Shown one piece after another: positions 27,607-35,822 of a stretch of DNA of 64,000 bases. How positions within the stretch are numbered: the stretch's first letter is position 1; each line of letters opens with the position of its first letter. This DNA comes from a virus. Below the pieces are notes generated by a model. That model saw only the letters and a program-made list of their open reading frames with translations. It ran no database searches and had not been told where the DNA came from. The stretch covers positions 113,275-177,274 of IMG/VR virus record IMGVR_UViG_3300001798_000006. One strand, written 5' to 3'. The position numbers were made by a program, and so were the translations under genes.

Positions 27607-27825
27607 ATGACATATAAAAATCAATATACTAATGGTTATTGTCTTAAAAATAATAAAGAAGTTGCATTATATTTTGTTGGATTTGATGGTCCTGTTCAAC
27701 CAACAGGAGTATTTTGGAATTGTCCAGATTGTGGTATATTAGCTTCATCAGATGATGCTGCTAAACATATTTGGAATCCTAGTCATTATTTACTGGAGAA
27801 ATTAAATGAGACGAAAAGAACCTAA
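27607..27825 (+). CDS. small zinc-finger-like protein
   Basis: A 72-residue protein with WNCPDCGILASSDDAAKHIWNPSH, a C-x2-C followed by histidines that could form a single zinc finger. The rest is tyrosine-rich. It overlaps the next gene by 20 bases. Function unknown. Confidence 0.6.
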   Translation: MTYKNQYTNGYCLKNNKEVALYFVGFDGPVQPTGVFWNCPDCGILASSDDAAKHIWNPSHYLLEKLNETKRT

Positions 27826-28099
27826 TCCGTTACCGGATTTTAATTTAATAAAGCCACCACCAAGTAATTTGCCATCCAAAAGAGAGATTGTCGAATTATT
27901 ACTTTCTCGGGAACGATTTCAAGAACTAGTGAAGGAATTCAAAGAGATTAGAGATTGGTATGGGCCAGAATGGCGTGAGCATGGGTCTATTGGAGGCTCA
28001 GAAGCAGATAGTGGCTTTACTCAAGAGAGTGTGCCAAAATTAATTAAAATTATTGAGGAGCTAATAAATGTTACAGATTATACCAACTCGCCGCATTAA
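27806..28099 (+). CDS. hypothetical protein
   Basis: A 97-residue protein with a proline-rich start (NPLPDFNLIKPPPSNLP) and a charged helical rest (ERFQELVKEFKEIRDWYG). It overlaps genes on both sides, by 20 and 32 bases. No recognised family. Confidence 0.55.
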   Translation: MRRKEPNPLPDFNLIKPPPSNLPSKREIVELLLSRERFQELVKEFKEIRDWYGPEWREHGSIGGSEADSGFTQESVPKLIKIIEELINVTDYTNSPH

Positions 28100-28769
28100 C
28101 CTATATGGTGGTCCAGGTTCGGGTAAAAGCACTACTGCGGCATGGCTTTTTGCAGCCCTTAAAGATAAGGGACTTCATGTCGAACTTGTAAATGAGTACG
28201 TAAAGTCTTGGGCTCATACTGGTCGTAAAGTATCAGGCTTCGATCAACTGTATTTACTTGGTAAGCAGATTCACTATGAAGATAGGCTTTTAAAGAATGG
28301 CGTTGATCTTATTGTTACAGATAGCCCTATTTGGTTATCACCTTTCTATGCTTCGCTTTACAGCGAGGTTAATATAGTTAAACCGCTGATGGAGATTTGC
28401 CGTGAATTTGACTCTTGTTATTCTGGCATGGATATATTTCTTAATCGTGAAGGTCGTCCATATAATCCAAAAGGCCGCTACCAATCGGAAGATGAATCTA
28501 AAGATATCGACAAAAAACTGATTGAATTTTTGCGAAGCAATAAGTACAATAGTTCTTACGAACCAAAGTCATTTAAGAACGATGAACGTGAGGCGTTACT
28601 AGATTGGGTGGAAAATAGTGTTAATTTGGTCCCGCGTTCGGGTATAGTACGAATTACATATATTTCTAACGAAGAAACTATTATGAAGAGCGATTTAGGC
28701 GAGGCTGGAAGACGCTCTGGTTATATAGATTTTGCTGGTAACTGGCATGATGATGGAAAAATTTCATAA
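28068..28769 (+). CDS. P-loop AAA-type ATPase / kinase-like protein
   Basis: A 233-residue P-loop protein. Walker A is YGGPGSGKSTTAAWLF (about 13-28), followed by VELVNEYVKSW and LIVTDSPIWLSPFY, a pattern seen in NadR-like and deoxynucleotide-kinase-like phage ATPases. It may phosphorylate a nucleotide or nucleoside. The C-terminal 40 residues (IMKSDLGEAGRRSG...) are unassigned. Family level only. Confidence 0.7.
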   Translation: MLQIIPTRRINLYGGPGSGKSTTAAWLFAALKDKGLHVELVNEYVKSWAHTGRKVSGFDQLYLLGKQIHYEDRLLKNGVDLIVTDSPIWLSPFYASLYSEVNIVKPLMEICREFDSCYSGMDIFLNREGRPYNPKGRYQSEDESKDIDKKLIEFLRSNKYNSSYEPKSFKNDEREALLDWVENSVNLVPRSGIVRITYISNEETIMKSDLGEAGRRSGYIDFAGNWHDDGKIS

Positions 28770-28779
28770 GAGGGTGAAT

Positions 28780-29025
28780 ATGAGCGATTTAGAATTTTGT
28801 CAACAAGCTATTAAGCGTGGCAATATTTGGAAGATTAAAGTTAGAGATTTTACATATTATGGTTTGCCACATGATGGGGAAAAGTCTATTAATGAACTAG
28901 GATTGAGTCACGGTATCCTCAATCTATTAAGCCCAAATAAGCCGGAGGAAAAATATCCTATATGCTGGATGGGGATATCATATTTTCGGGAAAATGCTAG
29001 AGAGTTGGTAGAACGTGAATTATAA
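28780..29025 (+). CDS. small hypothetical protein
   Basis: An 81-residue protein (MSDLEFCQQAIKRG...). The ATG at 28780 is chosen for its AGAGGGTG ribosome site; an upstream ATG at 28732 would overlap the ATPase gene without a site. It overlaps the next methyltransferase by 11 bases. No motif recognised. Confidence 0.6.
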   Translation: MSDLEFCQQAIKRGNIWKIKVRDFTYYGLPHDGEKSINELGLSHGILNLLSPNKPEEKYPICWMGISYFRENARELVEREL

Positions 29026-29668
29026 AGACAGAAAAGATACCCACGATTATTTTACACCTGAACACGTTCAGGTGTTTTTAAGAAATCACCGTACTGGGCT
29101 GGATAATCAAGGTCGGCAGTATCTTGGTCATATTGTTAAGTTATATGGTACTGGACCAGAAGTTAAATTTCTAGATATTGCCTGTTGTACCGGGACTACA
29201 TTTGAAACCATAAAACTTATGGGGCTCAATATATCTTACACGGGTATTGATCGTACTAAGCAATTTCTAGCACATGCCAGAAACCTCTATAAGGATTATC
29301 AGCCGCGACCAGAGTTTTTAGAAGGCTACGCACAGGAATTGCCATTTAAAGATGGTGAGTTTGATTTAGTATGTATTAGGCACTTGTTAGAGCACTTACC
29401 AGATGGTTACGAAGCCGCTATCAAAGAAGCCGTGCGGGTTGCCTCAAAAGAAGCAATCATAGTGTTCTTTTTAGAGCCGCATAGCGGCTCAGAGGATATT
29501 ATTAAGGAAGAGGGACCAGACGAGCGTGGATGTACTTATTATTGGAACAATTACTCTAGGTCGAAGTTATTAAAGTTTCTAAGCCAGTTTGGCTGTCAAA
29601 TTAAAGTAGAGCGTGTAGAGACCCCTGGTGCGGCCCATGCAGACCTAATCATTAGGCTGATCAAATGA
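29015..29668 (+). CDS. class I SAM-dependent methyltransferase
   Basis: A 217-residue Methyltransf_11-type enzyme with a GTG start. Motif I is FLDIACCTGTTFETIK, motif II YTGIDRTKQF, and motif IV FKDGEFDLVCIRHLLEHL, the UbiE/methyltransferase-11 signature. Likely acts on a small molecule or sugar. Its gene carries a 10-bp palindrome (29054-29075) and a 7-bp hairpin (29474-29490). Confidence 0.85.
   Translation: MNYKDRKDTHDYFTPEHVQVFLRNHRTGLDNQGRQYLGHIVKLYGTGPEVKFLDIACCTGTTFETIKLMGLNISYTGIDRTKQFLAHARNLYKDYQPRPEFLEGYAQELPFKDGEFDLVCIRHLLEHLPDGYEAAIKEAVRVASKEAIIVFFLEPHSGSEDIIKEEGPDERGCTYYWNNYSRSKLLKFLSQFGCQIKVERVETPGAAHADLIIRLIK
29054..29075. repeat. perfect 10-bp palindrome in a methyltransferase gene
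   Basis: ACACCTGAAC pairs with GTTCAGGTGT around two central bases. Coding position, near the 5' end of the gene. Confidence 0.85.
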
Positions 29669-29751
29669 CAGAAAAACGGCGACTGGATTTACTAGATTTC
29701 ATGTTTGATTTGTTATGTATAGAGGCAGTAATTTTATTACTGACGATATAA
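29665..29751 (+). CDS. tiny membrane-like peptide gene
   Basis: A 28-residue frame. Its ATG overlaps the methyltransferase stop (ATGA) and its TAA overlaps the next start (TAATG), the coupling used by genuine genes in this window. The peptide has a charged front (TEKRRLD) and a hydrophobic end (CIEAVILLLTI) compatible with a short membrane helix. It may be a true micropeptide or just a translational bridge that keeps ribosomes moving through the operon. Confidence 0.45.
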   Translation: MTEKRRLDLLDFMFDLLCIEAVILLLTI

Positions 29752-30446
29752 TGGACTTTACCTTCGGCATCATAACTTCTGGCAACGAACATAAGCGTAT
29801 CATAGATATTATAAGTAGTATTAGGTTTGAGCTACCTTATGGTAGTTATGAAATAATAGTAGTCGGGGGCGACCAATTAATATCTCTTGGTATAAAGTGG
29901 TATGAATTTGATGAGACTATTAAACCTAACCATATCACCAAAAAGAAGAATCTCGTCGCTCAATTAGCGACGAGAGAGAATATAGTGCTCATGCATGATT
30001 ATGTAGCTCTCCAACCTGGTTGGTTCCAAGGCTTTGAAAGATTCGGTAACGACTGGCTTACCTGCACTAATAAAATTCAGAATTTAGATGGTTCGAGATT
30101 CAGAGATTTTTGTGTAATTGCTAATGACGCCTGGACCGATTATAAAGATTCAGCTACGCCAAACTTTACTGGGGATGGACGCCTATTAGATTATAGCCGC
30201 AAAGATTATAATGGCTATGTAAGGTGGGGATATTATTCCGGGGCCTACTTCCTGGCTAAACGCCAAGTATTATTAGAGGTTCCATTAGACGAAGAAAGAG
30301 TTTGGTCGCAGGGCGAGGACGTAAAAATTTCGCGAGATATCTATTTCAAGTACGGAGCGAAGGCTCTAGCTTTTAACCCATATGCAACAGTTAAACTTTT
30401 AAAGCAAAAAGAGAGGGCTCCATGGGAGAATATGCCGCCTATTTAG
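29751..30446 (+). CDS. GT2-like glycosyltransferase
   Basis: A 231-residue protein with GT-A features: FTFGIITSGNE at the start, YEIIVVGGDQ, KKKNLVAQLATRENIVLMHD in place of the DxD strand, and a C-terminal GYYSGAYFLAKRQVL...WSQGEDVKIS that matches the acceptor/ED region of GT2 enzymes. The ATG at 29751 overlaps the micropeptide stop. The earlier in-frame start at 29715 is less likely. A perfect 10-bp hairpin is inside. Confidence 0.74.
   Translation: MDFTFGIITSGNEHKRIIDIISSIRFELPYGSYEIIVVGGDQLISLGIKWYEFDETIKPNHITKKKNLVAQLATRENIVLMHDYVALQPGWFQGFERFGNDWLTCTNKIQNLDGSRFRDFCVIANDAWTDYKDSATPNFTGDGRLLDYSRKDYNGYVRWGYYSGAYFLAKRQVLLEVPLDEERVWSQGEDVKISRDIYFKYGAKALAFNPYATVKLLKQKERAPWENMPPI
29951..29975. 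repeat. perfect 10-bp hairpin in a GT2-like gene
   Basis: TCTCGTCGCT pairs with AGCGACGAGA across a CAATT loop. Wholly coding. Confidence 0.88.
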
Positions 30447-31153
30447 ATATGCAACGTAGTTATTATACTCAGCCATTAGATTCCAAGTATATTGTTGGTA
30501 ATTACGCCTGGCATGAAGTATTTCCATATGAACAGATGTTATTAAATGAATATGGAGAAGAAGAAAAGCCACTCTTTGCCGATTTAAGTAGTAAGTCGGC
30601 ATTGGATTTTGGTTGTGGTCCAGGTCGCATGGTTAATCGTATGAAAAAGCTCTTTAAAAGAGTAGATGGTGTGGATCTTTCACAGCGACTTCTGGATGAG
30701 GCCGCTAAGGCACATCCTGATAGTAAGTTTTTTGTCTCTAGCGGGGATGACCTAGGAGGGGCTAAAGGCTACGATTTTATTTATAGCACTATTTGTATGC
30801 AGCATATTGCTGTACATTCTATCCGTATGAATATTTTCAAACATATGGCTGCGGCCTTGTTGCCGCACGGGCAGATTACCATACAGATGGCTTGTAATCT
30901 TCTGCCAGGATTTAATGGTGGTGGTCACGCTCTTTACAGAGAAGATAAAGTAAATGCTACTGGTACTAATAGTGCCTGTGACGTTGCTATTATGCAAAGT
31001 GATTTTTCTTTAATAGAAGAGGATATGTTGAATTTATTTAGCGTATGTAGGATATGGACTTTCTCGGTACACGACAAATATACTAATTTTAAAGGGACTT
31101 CTCATGCTAGTTACTGGCCATCACATTGGCTCTTTATTAACTGTAAAAAGTAG
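30422..31153 (+). CDS. class I SAM-dependent methyltransferase
   Basis: A 243-residue methyltransferase. Motif I is ALDFGCGPGRMVNRM, motif II VDGVDLSQRLLDEA, motif IV YDFIYSTICMQHIAVHSIR, followed by LLPHGQITIQM. It is distinct from the protein at 29015-29668. It overlaps the GT2-like gene by 25 bases. Glycan or lipid methylation is an inference from the neighbourhood. Confidence 0.85.
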   Translation: MGEYAAYLDMQRSYYTQPLDSKYIVGNYAWHEVFPYEQMLLNEYGEEEKPLFADLSSKSALDFGCGPGRMVNRMKKLFKRVDGVDLSQRLLDEAAKAHPDSKFFVSSGDDLGGAKGYDFIYSTICMQHIAVHSIRMNIFKHMAAALLPHGQITIQMACNLLPGFNGGGHALYREDKVNATGTNSACDVAIMQSDFSLIEEDMLNLFSVCRIWTFSVHDKYTNFKGTSHASYWPSHWLFINCKK

Positions 31154-31159
31154 GTAATT

Positions 31160-31843
31160 ATGGCAATTCATGCAGTATTCTTCGATTTAGATGGAGTGCT
31201 TGTAGACGCAGTTGACTGGCATAAGGACGCATTTAATCTTGCTCTGCAAGAATTATATAAGTTCAAGCTGACTGCAAAAGAGCACAAAGAGACTTTTAAT
31301 GGTTTACCTACACTTACTAAGCTAGAGATCTTACAAAAAGAAAAGCGTATCCCAAAAAGAGCAGACTTTACAAAGTTTTATGCATTGAAGCAGAAATATA
31401 CAAGGGATTTAATTAACAAAAATTGTAGATATGACTACTCTAAACATGTTTTGTTTTCAACTCTTGATTTTAAAGATATTTATACTATTTGTGTTACAAA
31501 CTGTAGTATAGATACAGCAAAACTTATGCTAGAAAAATCCGGTATATCTTTATTTGGACCAGATTATATCATCTCTAACGAGATGTTTAATCATCCGAAA
31601 CCATGTTCCGAAGGGTATGTGATGGCTCATATGATTGCTCAAGTTAATCCAGATGAAGTTATTATTGTAGAAGATTCTCCAAAAGGCGTTGAAGCAGCAA
31701 AGAATACCGGAGCATACGTATGGCAAGTAAATAATGCTAAGAATGTTACTTTAGATAATCTATATAAGTTTATGGACGAGGAAGCGATATGGTTCAAGGG
31801 AAGCGAGTGGCGATCTGTCTCTCGGGACAACCACGATTTTTAG
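31160..31843 (+). CDS. HAD-family phosphatase / phosphoglucomutase-like
   Basis: A 227-residue HAD hydrolase. Motif I FFDLDGVLVDAVDWH has the nucleophile and acid aspartates (D9, D11), motif II is CVTNCS, motif III a lysine in NHPKPCSEGY, and motif IV IIVEDSPKGVEAA. This is the beta-phosphoglucomutase-like subgroup. It probably dephosphorylates or isomerises a sugar phosphate for the adjacent pathway. It overlaps the next gene by 55 bases. Confidence 0.85.
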   Translation: MAIHAVFFDLDGVLVDAVDWHKDAFNLALQELYKFKLTAKEHKETFNGLPTLTKLEILQKEKRIPKRADFTKFYALKQKYTRDLINKNCRYDYSKHVLFSTLDFKDIYTICVTNCSIDTAKLMLEKSGISLFGPDYIISNEMFNHPKPCSEGYVMAHMIAQVNPDEVIIVEDSPKGVEAAKNTGAYVWQVNNAKNVTLDNLYKFMDEEAIWFKGSEWRSVSRDNHDF

Positions 31844-32499
31844 ATCGTTGTTGGCCAAGTATCAAAAGGCATTTAGTGGCTCCGTTAGAAGCGGATATAT
31901 TCGGACACTTTTGGTGCAGCGTATCTAAACTCAGTATAGACCAATTACTCTATACAAGTGATGCCAGTAAGTTCGTCCAATATATTAAGTTAAATCCAGA
32001 CATATTAAAGCAATTTAATTATGTGGTCTATGAGCCACAACTTTATTTTGATCAGTCACTTTATAAGAGTAGCTGCACTGAGGAAAATTCGCGTATGCAG
32101 TCTAAGAGTTTTCAAGGGGTGCTTAGTATGCATTATTCAATTTGGCGAGCAGACCAAATACGCCAAATATATGAAGCAGACAAAGGCCGCTATGACCTAA
32201 TTATAAGGTGTAGGACCGACATGGAATGGCATCAAGAACCAAATTGGGACGAGATCTTACATCTATCAAAATTTGGCATTATAACGCCCGATCATGAAAC
32301 CTATGGTTGTGTAAATGACCAAGTTGCCTTTGGGACTAGTAGAGATATAGGGGAATATTCACTGTGTTACTTCAATATTCCGGCTCTGTTTAGAGCCGGA
32401 ACAAACTTTCATCCAGAGACTATTTTAAGAGATCATCTAAAAAATAGGGGCGTTAATTGGAATCAAATACCAATCAAATACAAGTTGACAAAGGAATGA
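31789..32499 (+). CDS. putative glycosyltransferase-like protein, paralogue A
   Basis: A 236-residue protein starting with VAICLSGQPRFLDRCWPSIK, then a segment ending YDLIIRCRTDMEW, where RTD may act as a metal or sugar-binding acidic motif. It shares its order of motifs with the next protein (CLSGQ-R-F-CWP, ADIFGHFW/CDVFFHTW, IIRCR-D), so the two arose by tandem duplication. Proteins of this type occur near glycosyltransferases in viruses; the activity is inferred. An internal GTG at 31807 is an alternative start. Confidence 0.65.
   Translation: MVQGKRVAICLSGQPRFLDRCWPSIKRHLVAPLEADIFGHFWCSVSKLSIDQLLYTSDASKFVQYIKLNPDILKQFNYVVYEPQLYFDQSLYKSSCTEENSRMQSKSFQGVLSMHYSIWRADQIRQIYEADKGRYDLIIRCRTDMEWHQEPNWDEILHLSKFGIITPDHETYGCVNDQVAFGTSRDIGEYSLCYFNIPALFRAGTNFHPETILRDHLKNRGVNWNQIPIKYKLTKE
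32378..32401. repeat. perfect 10-bp hairpin in paralogue A
   Basis: TTCCGGCTCT pairs with AGAGCCGGAA across a GTTT loop. Coding, close to the 3' end of the gene, not followed by T-rich sequence. Confidence 0.88.
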
Positions 32500-33173
32500 A
32501 AATAGCATTATGTCTTTCGGGCCAAGTTAGATGTTTTGAAAAATGTTGGCCGACTATTTATGCTTATGTTATTAAACCATTAAATTGTGATGTATTTTTT
32601 CACACTTGGGAAAAGGGAGACTTAAAACCAGGACTTGCCGATTCTTTTATTAGCCAAGACAGACCCATCCCAGAATATCCTACTCTTGATTATAATTATA
32701 TGCAGATGCTTCTAGATAAGATTAAGCCAAAAAGCCATTTAATACAAAAACAGGTTGAATTTAATATAGATAATATTACTTCGCTCTGGGAGCCAGGAAT
32801 AACATTCCGTATTTTTAGCATGTATTATTCTATTGCTCAGAGCATGGCTTTGGTGTCAAATTATGAATTTAACAATAATTTTGTTTACGATTGTGTTATT
32901 AGGTGTAGATTTGATTGTTTATTTAGAAAACCTCTTAATATAGAAGATTATGATTTAAAGTATATATGGGCACCACAGTTTCATGAGATAAATATAGGAG
33001 ACCAAATAGCTATCTCTGGTTCCGCTAATATGAAGATATATAGTTTAATGTTTAATCATCTATCTCATTTTTTACATTTTTGTGGTCCAGAAGAGAGCAT
33101 ATCTAATTTTCTTCGGCTGATGGGTGTACAGTTTCGTTATTTACCAAATGATTTATATTTCTTGGAAAGATAA
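32496..33173 (+). CDS. putative glycosyltransferase-like protein, paralogue B
   Basis: A 225-residue protein beginning MKIALCLSGQVRCFEKCWPT, with CDVFFHTWEKG and YDCVIRCRFDCLF, matching the protein just upstream. The start is an ATGA overlap at 32496; the longer frame from 32457 lacks any similarity upstream of that ATG. It is more AT-rich than paralogue A, so the copies have diverged considerably. Confidence 0.65.
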   Translation: MKIALCLSGQVRCFEKCWPTIYAYVIKPLNCDVFFHTWEKGDLKPGLADSFISQDRPIPEYPTLDYNYMQMLLDKIKPKSHLIQKQVEFNIDNITSLWEPGITFRIFSMYYSIAQSMALVSNYEFNNNFVYDCVIRCRFDCLFRKPLNIEDYDLKYIWAPQFHEINIGDQIAISGSANMKIYSLMFNHLSHFLHFCGPEESISNFLRLMGVQFRYLPNDLYFLER

Positions 33174-33175
33174 TT

Positions 33176-33925
33176 ATGAACCAATTAAATGTTGTTGTTC
33201 CAATGGCCGGAGCCGGGCAACGTTTCAAAGAAGCTGGTTACGATCTTCCTAAGCCATTTATTGATGTACACGGGCGTCCCATGATAGCTCGTGTTATAGA
33301 TTCGCTTAAACCGATCATGGATAGCTATGAAAAAGTGAATTTAATTCTGCTAGCTCGGAAGGAACATATAACCAAATATGGTTTAATCGAGTTAATAGAA
33401 CAATATATCGGACCTAATGTTGTACCAATTTTTATTCCGGTGGAAGAATTAACTGCCGGAGCCGCCTGTACGGCTTTACTTGCAAAGCAATATATTGATA
33501 ACTATAACGAGCTTTTAATCGTTAATTCTGATCAAATAATTAAATATAACACTTTTAATTTTATGACTTTGCTGAAAAATGCTTCACCATCAGCAGTAGT
33601 CTTCACCTTTAACGATACTGACAAAAAATGGAGTTTCGTTAAAACTGACAATTTTAATATTATTCGGGAGGTGGCTGAAAAAAATCCTATCTCTAATTTG
33701 GCCAATTGTGGCGTTTTTTGGTATGAATATGGATCTGATTTTATTGATTGTGCTGAGACTATGATTAGAGAAGATATTAGAGTAAATGGGGAATTTTACA
33801 TTGCCCCTGTATTTAATATTATGATGCGTAGTCGCAATAATCTTATACTGCCATTTATGGTAAACGAAATGCATGGGATTGGCACGCCTGATGATCTTCG
33901 GGTGTATTTAGAGAGAACGAAGTAA
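33176..33925 (+). CDS. sugar nucleotidyltransferase
   Basis: A 249-residue NTP-transferase. The nucleotide-binding loop VPMAGAGQRFKEAG is the G-x-G-x-R signature, and DLPKPFIDVHGRPMIARV has the PKP sugar-nucleotide motif. IVNSDQII corresponds to the D-x-D-like metal strand. It probably makes a nucleotide-activated sugar (a GDP- or dNDP-hexose) for the pathway that continues in the next two genes. Confidence 0.85.
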   Translation: MNQLNVVVPMAGAGQRFKEAGYDLPKPFIDVHGRPMIARVIDSLKPIMDSYEKVNLILLARKEHITKYGLIELIEQYIGPNVVPIFIPVEELTAGAACTALLAKQYIDNYNELLIVNSDQIIKYNTFNFMTLLKNASPSAVVFTFNDTDKKWSFVKTDNFNIIREVAEKNPISNLANCGVFWYEYGSDFIDCAETMIREDIRVNGEFYIAPVFNIMMRSRNNLILPFMVNEMHGIGTPDDLRVYLERTK

Positions 33926-34827
33926 TGAATATTCTTATTACAGGAGCTTATGGTTTTGTTGGTAGACATCTATGTGAATACTTAGAAAAACACCTACACG
34001 ACGCCACATTATTGATGCCTACCAGACATAAAATGGACTTATTATATCGGCACTCGATGGAAGATTATTGTATGGGTATTAAGATAGATGCTGCCATTCA
34101 TTTAGCTGCGACGGTTGCTGGATTACCAGGTAATATTGGAAATCAAGGCCACTTCTTTTATGAAAATATGATGATGGGACTTAACTTCTTTGAATCCTGC
34201 CGAATTATGAAGATTCCCAAGATTATTAATCTGTCTAGTGTGTGCGGCTATCCAGATTTAACAGAGCGTCCATTCAAAGAGTCAGATTACTGGAATGGTC
34301 TTCCACACGAGAGTAATCGTGGTTACGGCATCGCCAAGCGTAGTTTAGTGATGCTTGGAATAGAATATACCAATCAATATAAAATGGACATAACTAATTT
34401 GGTGCCAATTAATTTAGTGGGCGAAAACGATAATTCCGATCATGTCGTTATGGATATGATCCGAAAATTTGAGTTGGCCGAAGGCCAACCTGTAACATTT
34501 TGGGGCAGCGGTCGTGGCACAAGAGAACTATTATATGTCGGGGACTTGGTAGAGGCTATAAACTTATCACTTTTTAAGCAAACTGGACCATGGCCAATTA
34601 ATATTGGGTCTGGCGAAGAGATCACCATTAAAGAACTAGCTTCGTTGATTAAGGCTCTTGGTGATTATAAATCAGAGATCGTTTGGGATGATACGAAGCC
34701 AGAGGGGCAGCACGCTAGGTGTTTAGATATTACAAGAGCTAAGGAAGTATTGGGGTGGTTGCCTAAGACGAAATTAGTGACAGCTATTAATAGAACGATT
34801 GATGCATATAGATTGGGGCATAATTAA
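33925..34827 (+). CDS. fcl: NAD(P)-dependent epimerase, GDP-L-fucose synthase-like
   Basis: A 300-residue short-chain dehydrogenase of the GDP-fucose synthase group. It has TGAYGFVGRHL (cofactor loop), HLAATVAGLPGN, the long NLSSVCGYPDLTERPFKESD with catalytic Ser, and YGIAKR with the Tyr-x3-Lys pair. HLAA-x-VGG and GNI(x) stretches are characteristic of Fcl/WcaG. It would act on GDP-4-keto-6-deoxymannose, the product of the next gene. A 7-bp GAA-loop hairpin lies at 34473-34489. Confidence 0.82.
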   Translation: MNILITGAYGFVGRHLCEYLEKHLHDATLLMPTRHKMDLLYRHSMEDYCMGIKIDAAIHLAATVAGLPGNIGNQGHFFYENMMMGLNFFESCRIMKIPKIINLSSVCGYPDLTERPFKESDYWNGLPHESNRGYGIAKRSLVMLGIEYTNQYKMDITNLVPINLVGENDNSDHVVMDMIRKFELAEGQPVTFWGSGRGTRELLYVGDLVEAINLSLFKQTGPWPINIGSGEEITIKELASLIKALGDYKSEIVWDDTKPEGQHARCLDITRAKEVLGWLPKTKLVTAINRTIDAYRLGHN

Positions 34828-35822
34828 TGAAAACCGCGATTGTTAGTGGTGCAAGTGGGCAATGTGGATTTTATCTCATAGACTTATTGTTACACAAGGG
34901 TTACAAAGTAATAGGAGTTGACAGAAGAACTTCTCTCCCAACAGACCTACGAATCAGGCCATTATATAATAATCCTAATCTCATAATGACAACTGGCGAT
35001 ATTACTGATTTAGCTAGCATTGAAAATATTGTAAAAGAATACAAGCCGGACGAATTCTACAATTTAGCTGCCCAGTCTTTTGTGGGCTCCTCTTGGTCCA
35101 ATGCTATTACTACTTGTCAAATTACGGGGTTAGGTGTTCTCAATTGTCTGGAGGCAGTACGTAAATTTGCTCCTGAATGTAAGTTTTATCAGGCTAGTTC
35201 CAGCGAGATGTTCGGCAACTCTATTAATGGCTATGCTATTCTAGACGAAGAAAGCATTTTAGCTCCAGAGTCTCCATATGCAGTAGCTAAAGTGTTTGGT
35301 CATCATATCGCTCATGTTTATAGAAAATCATATAAAATGTTTGTATCTACTGGTATGATGTTTAATTCAGAGAGCCCTCTACGTGGCGAGGAATTTGTGA
35401 CTCGTAAGATAACACAATCATTAGCAGCAATTAAACGCTGCCAGCTTAATGTATTAAAATTAGGCAATTTAAACGCCTACCGAGACTGGACCTTTGCAGG
35501 AGATTCGGTGCGTGCCATGCACTCTATTCTACAGCATACAGAGCCAAATGATTTTGTAATTGCTTCTGGTGAAACGCATCAAATTAAAGAGTTTCTTGAT
35601 ATAGCGTGTCATTATTTTGAGCTTACACAAAGTTTGTGCGTCATGACTGATGCCGGTCTATTTAGACCAGCAGACGTACATCGTTTACTAGGCAATAATA
35701 ATAAGATTAAAAATGCTTTGGGGTGGACCCCAAAAGTTACATTTACTGAATTAGTACATTTAATGTGTGCTTATGATTATGGTTCGGGCGAGCTATATCC
35801 GAAAGGCTGGAGTTATGAATAA
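34827..35822 (+). CDS. gmd: GDP-mannose 4,6-dehydratase
   Basis: A 331-residue SDR enzyme that converts GDP-mannose to GDP-4-keto-6-deoxymannose. It shows SGASGQCGFYL, DRRTS, NLAAQSFVGSSWSNA, the catalytic ASSSEMFG, and SPYAVAK with Tyr-x3-Lys. RDWTFAGDSVRAMH near residue 220 is a Gmd hallmark. Coupled by TAATG to the upstream reductase. Together the two can produce GDP-fucose or a related 6-deoxyhexose. Confidence 0.9.
   Translation: MKTAIVSGASGQCGFYLIDLLLHKGYKVIGVDRRTSLPTDLRIRPLYNNPNLIMTTGDITDLASIENIVKEYKPDEFYNLAAQSFVGSSWSNAITTCQITGLGVLNCLEAVRKFAPECKFYQASSSEMFGNSINGYAILDEESILAPESPYAVAKVFGHHIAHVYRKSYKMFVSTGMMFNSESPLRGEEFVTRKITQSLAAIKRCQLNVLKLGNLNAYRDWTFAGDSVRAMHSILQHTEPNDFVIASGETHQIKEFLDIACHYFELTQSLCVMTDAGLFRPADVHRLLGNNNKIKNALGWTPKVTFTELVHLMCAYDYGSGELYPKGWSYE
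35717..35734. repeat. 8-bp palindrome in gmd
   Basis: TTTGGGGT pairs with ACCCCAAA around two bases (GG). Coding, in the 3' part of the gene. Confidence 0.75.
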
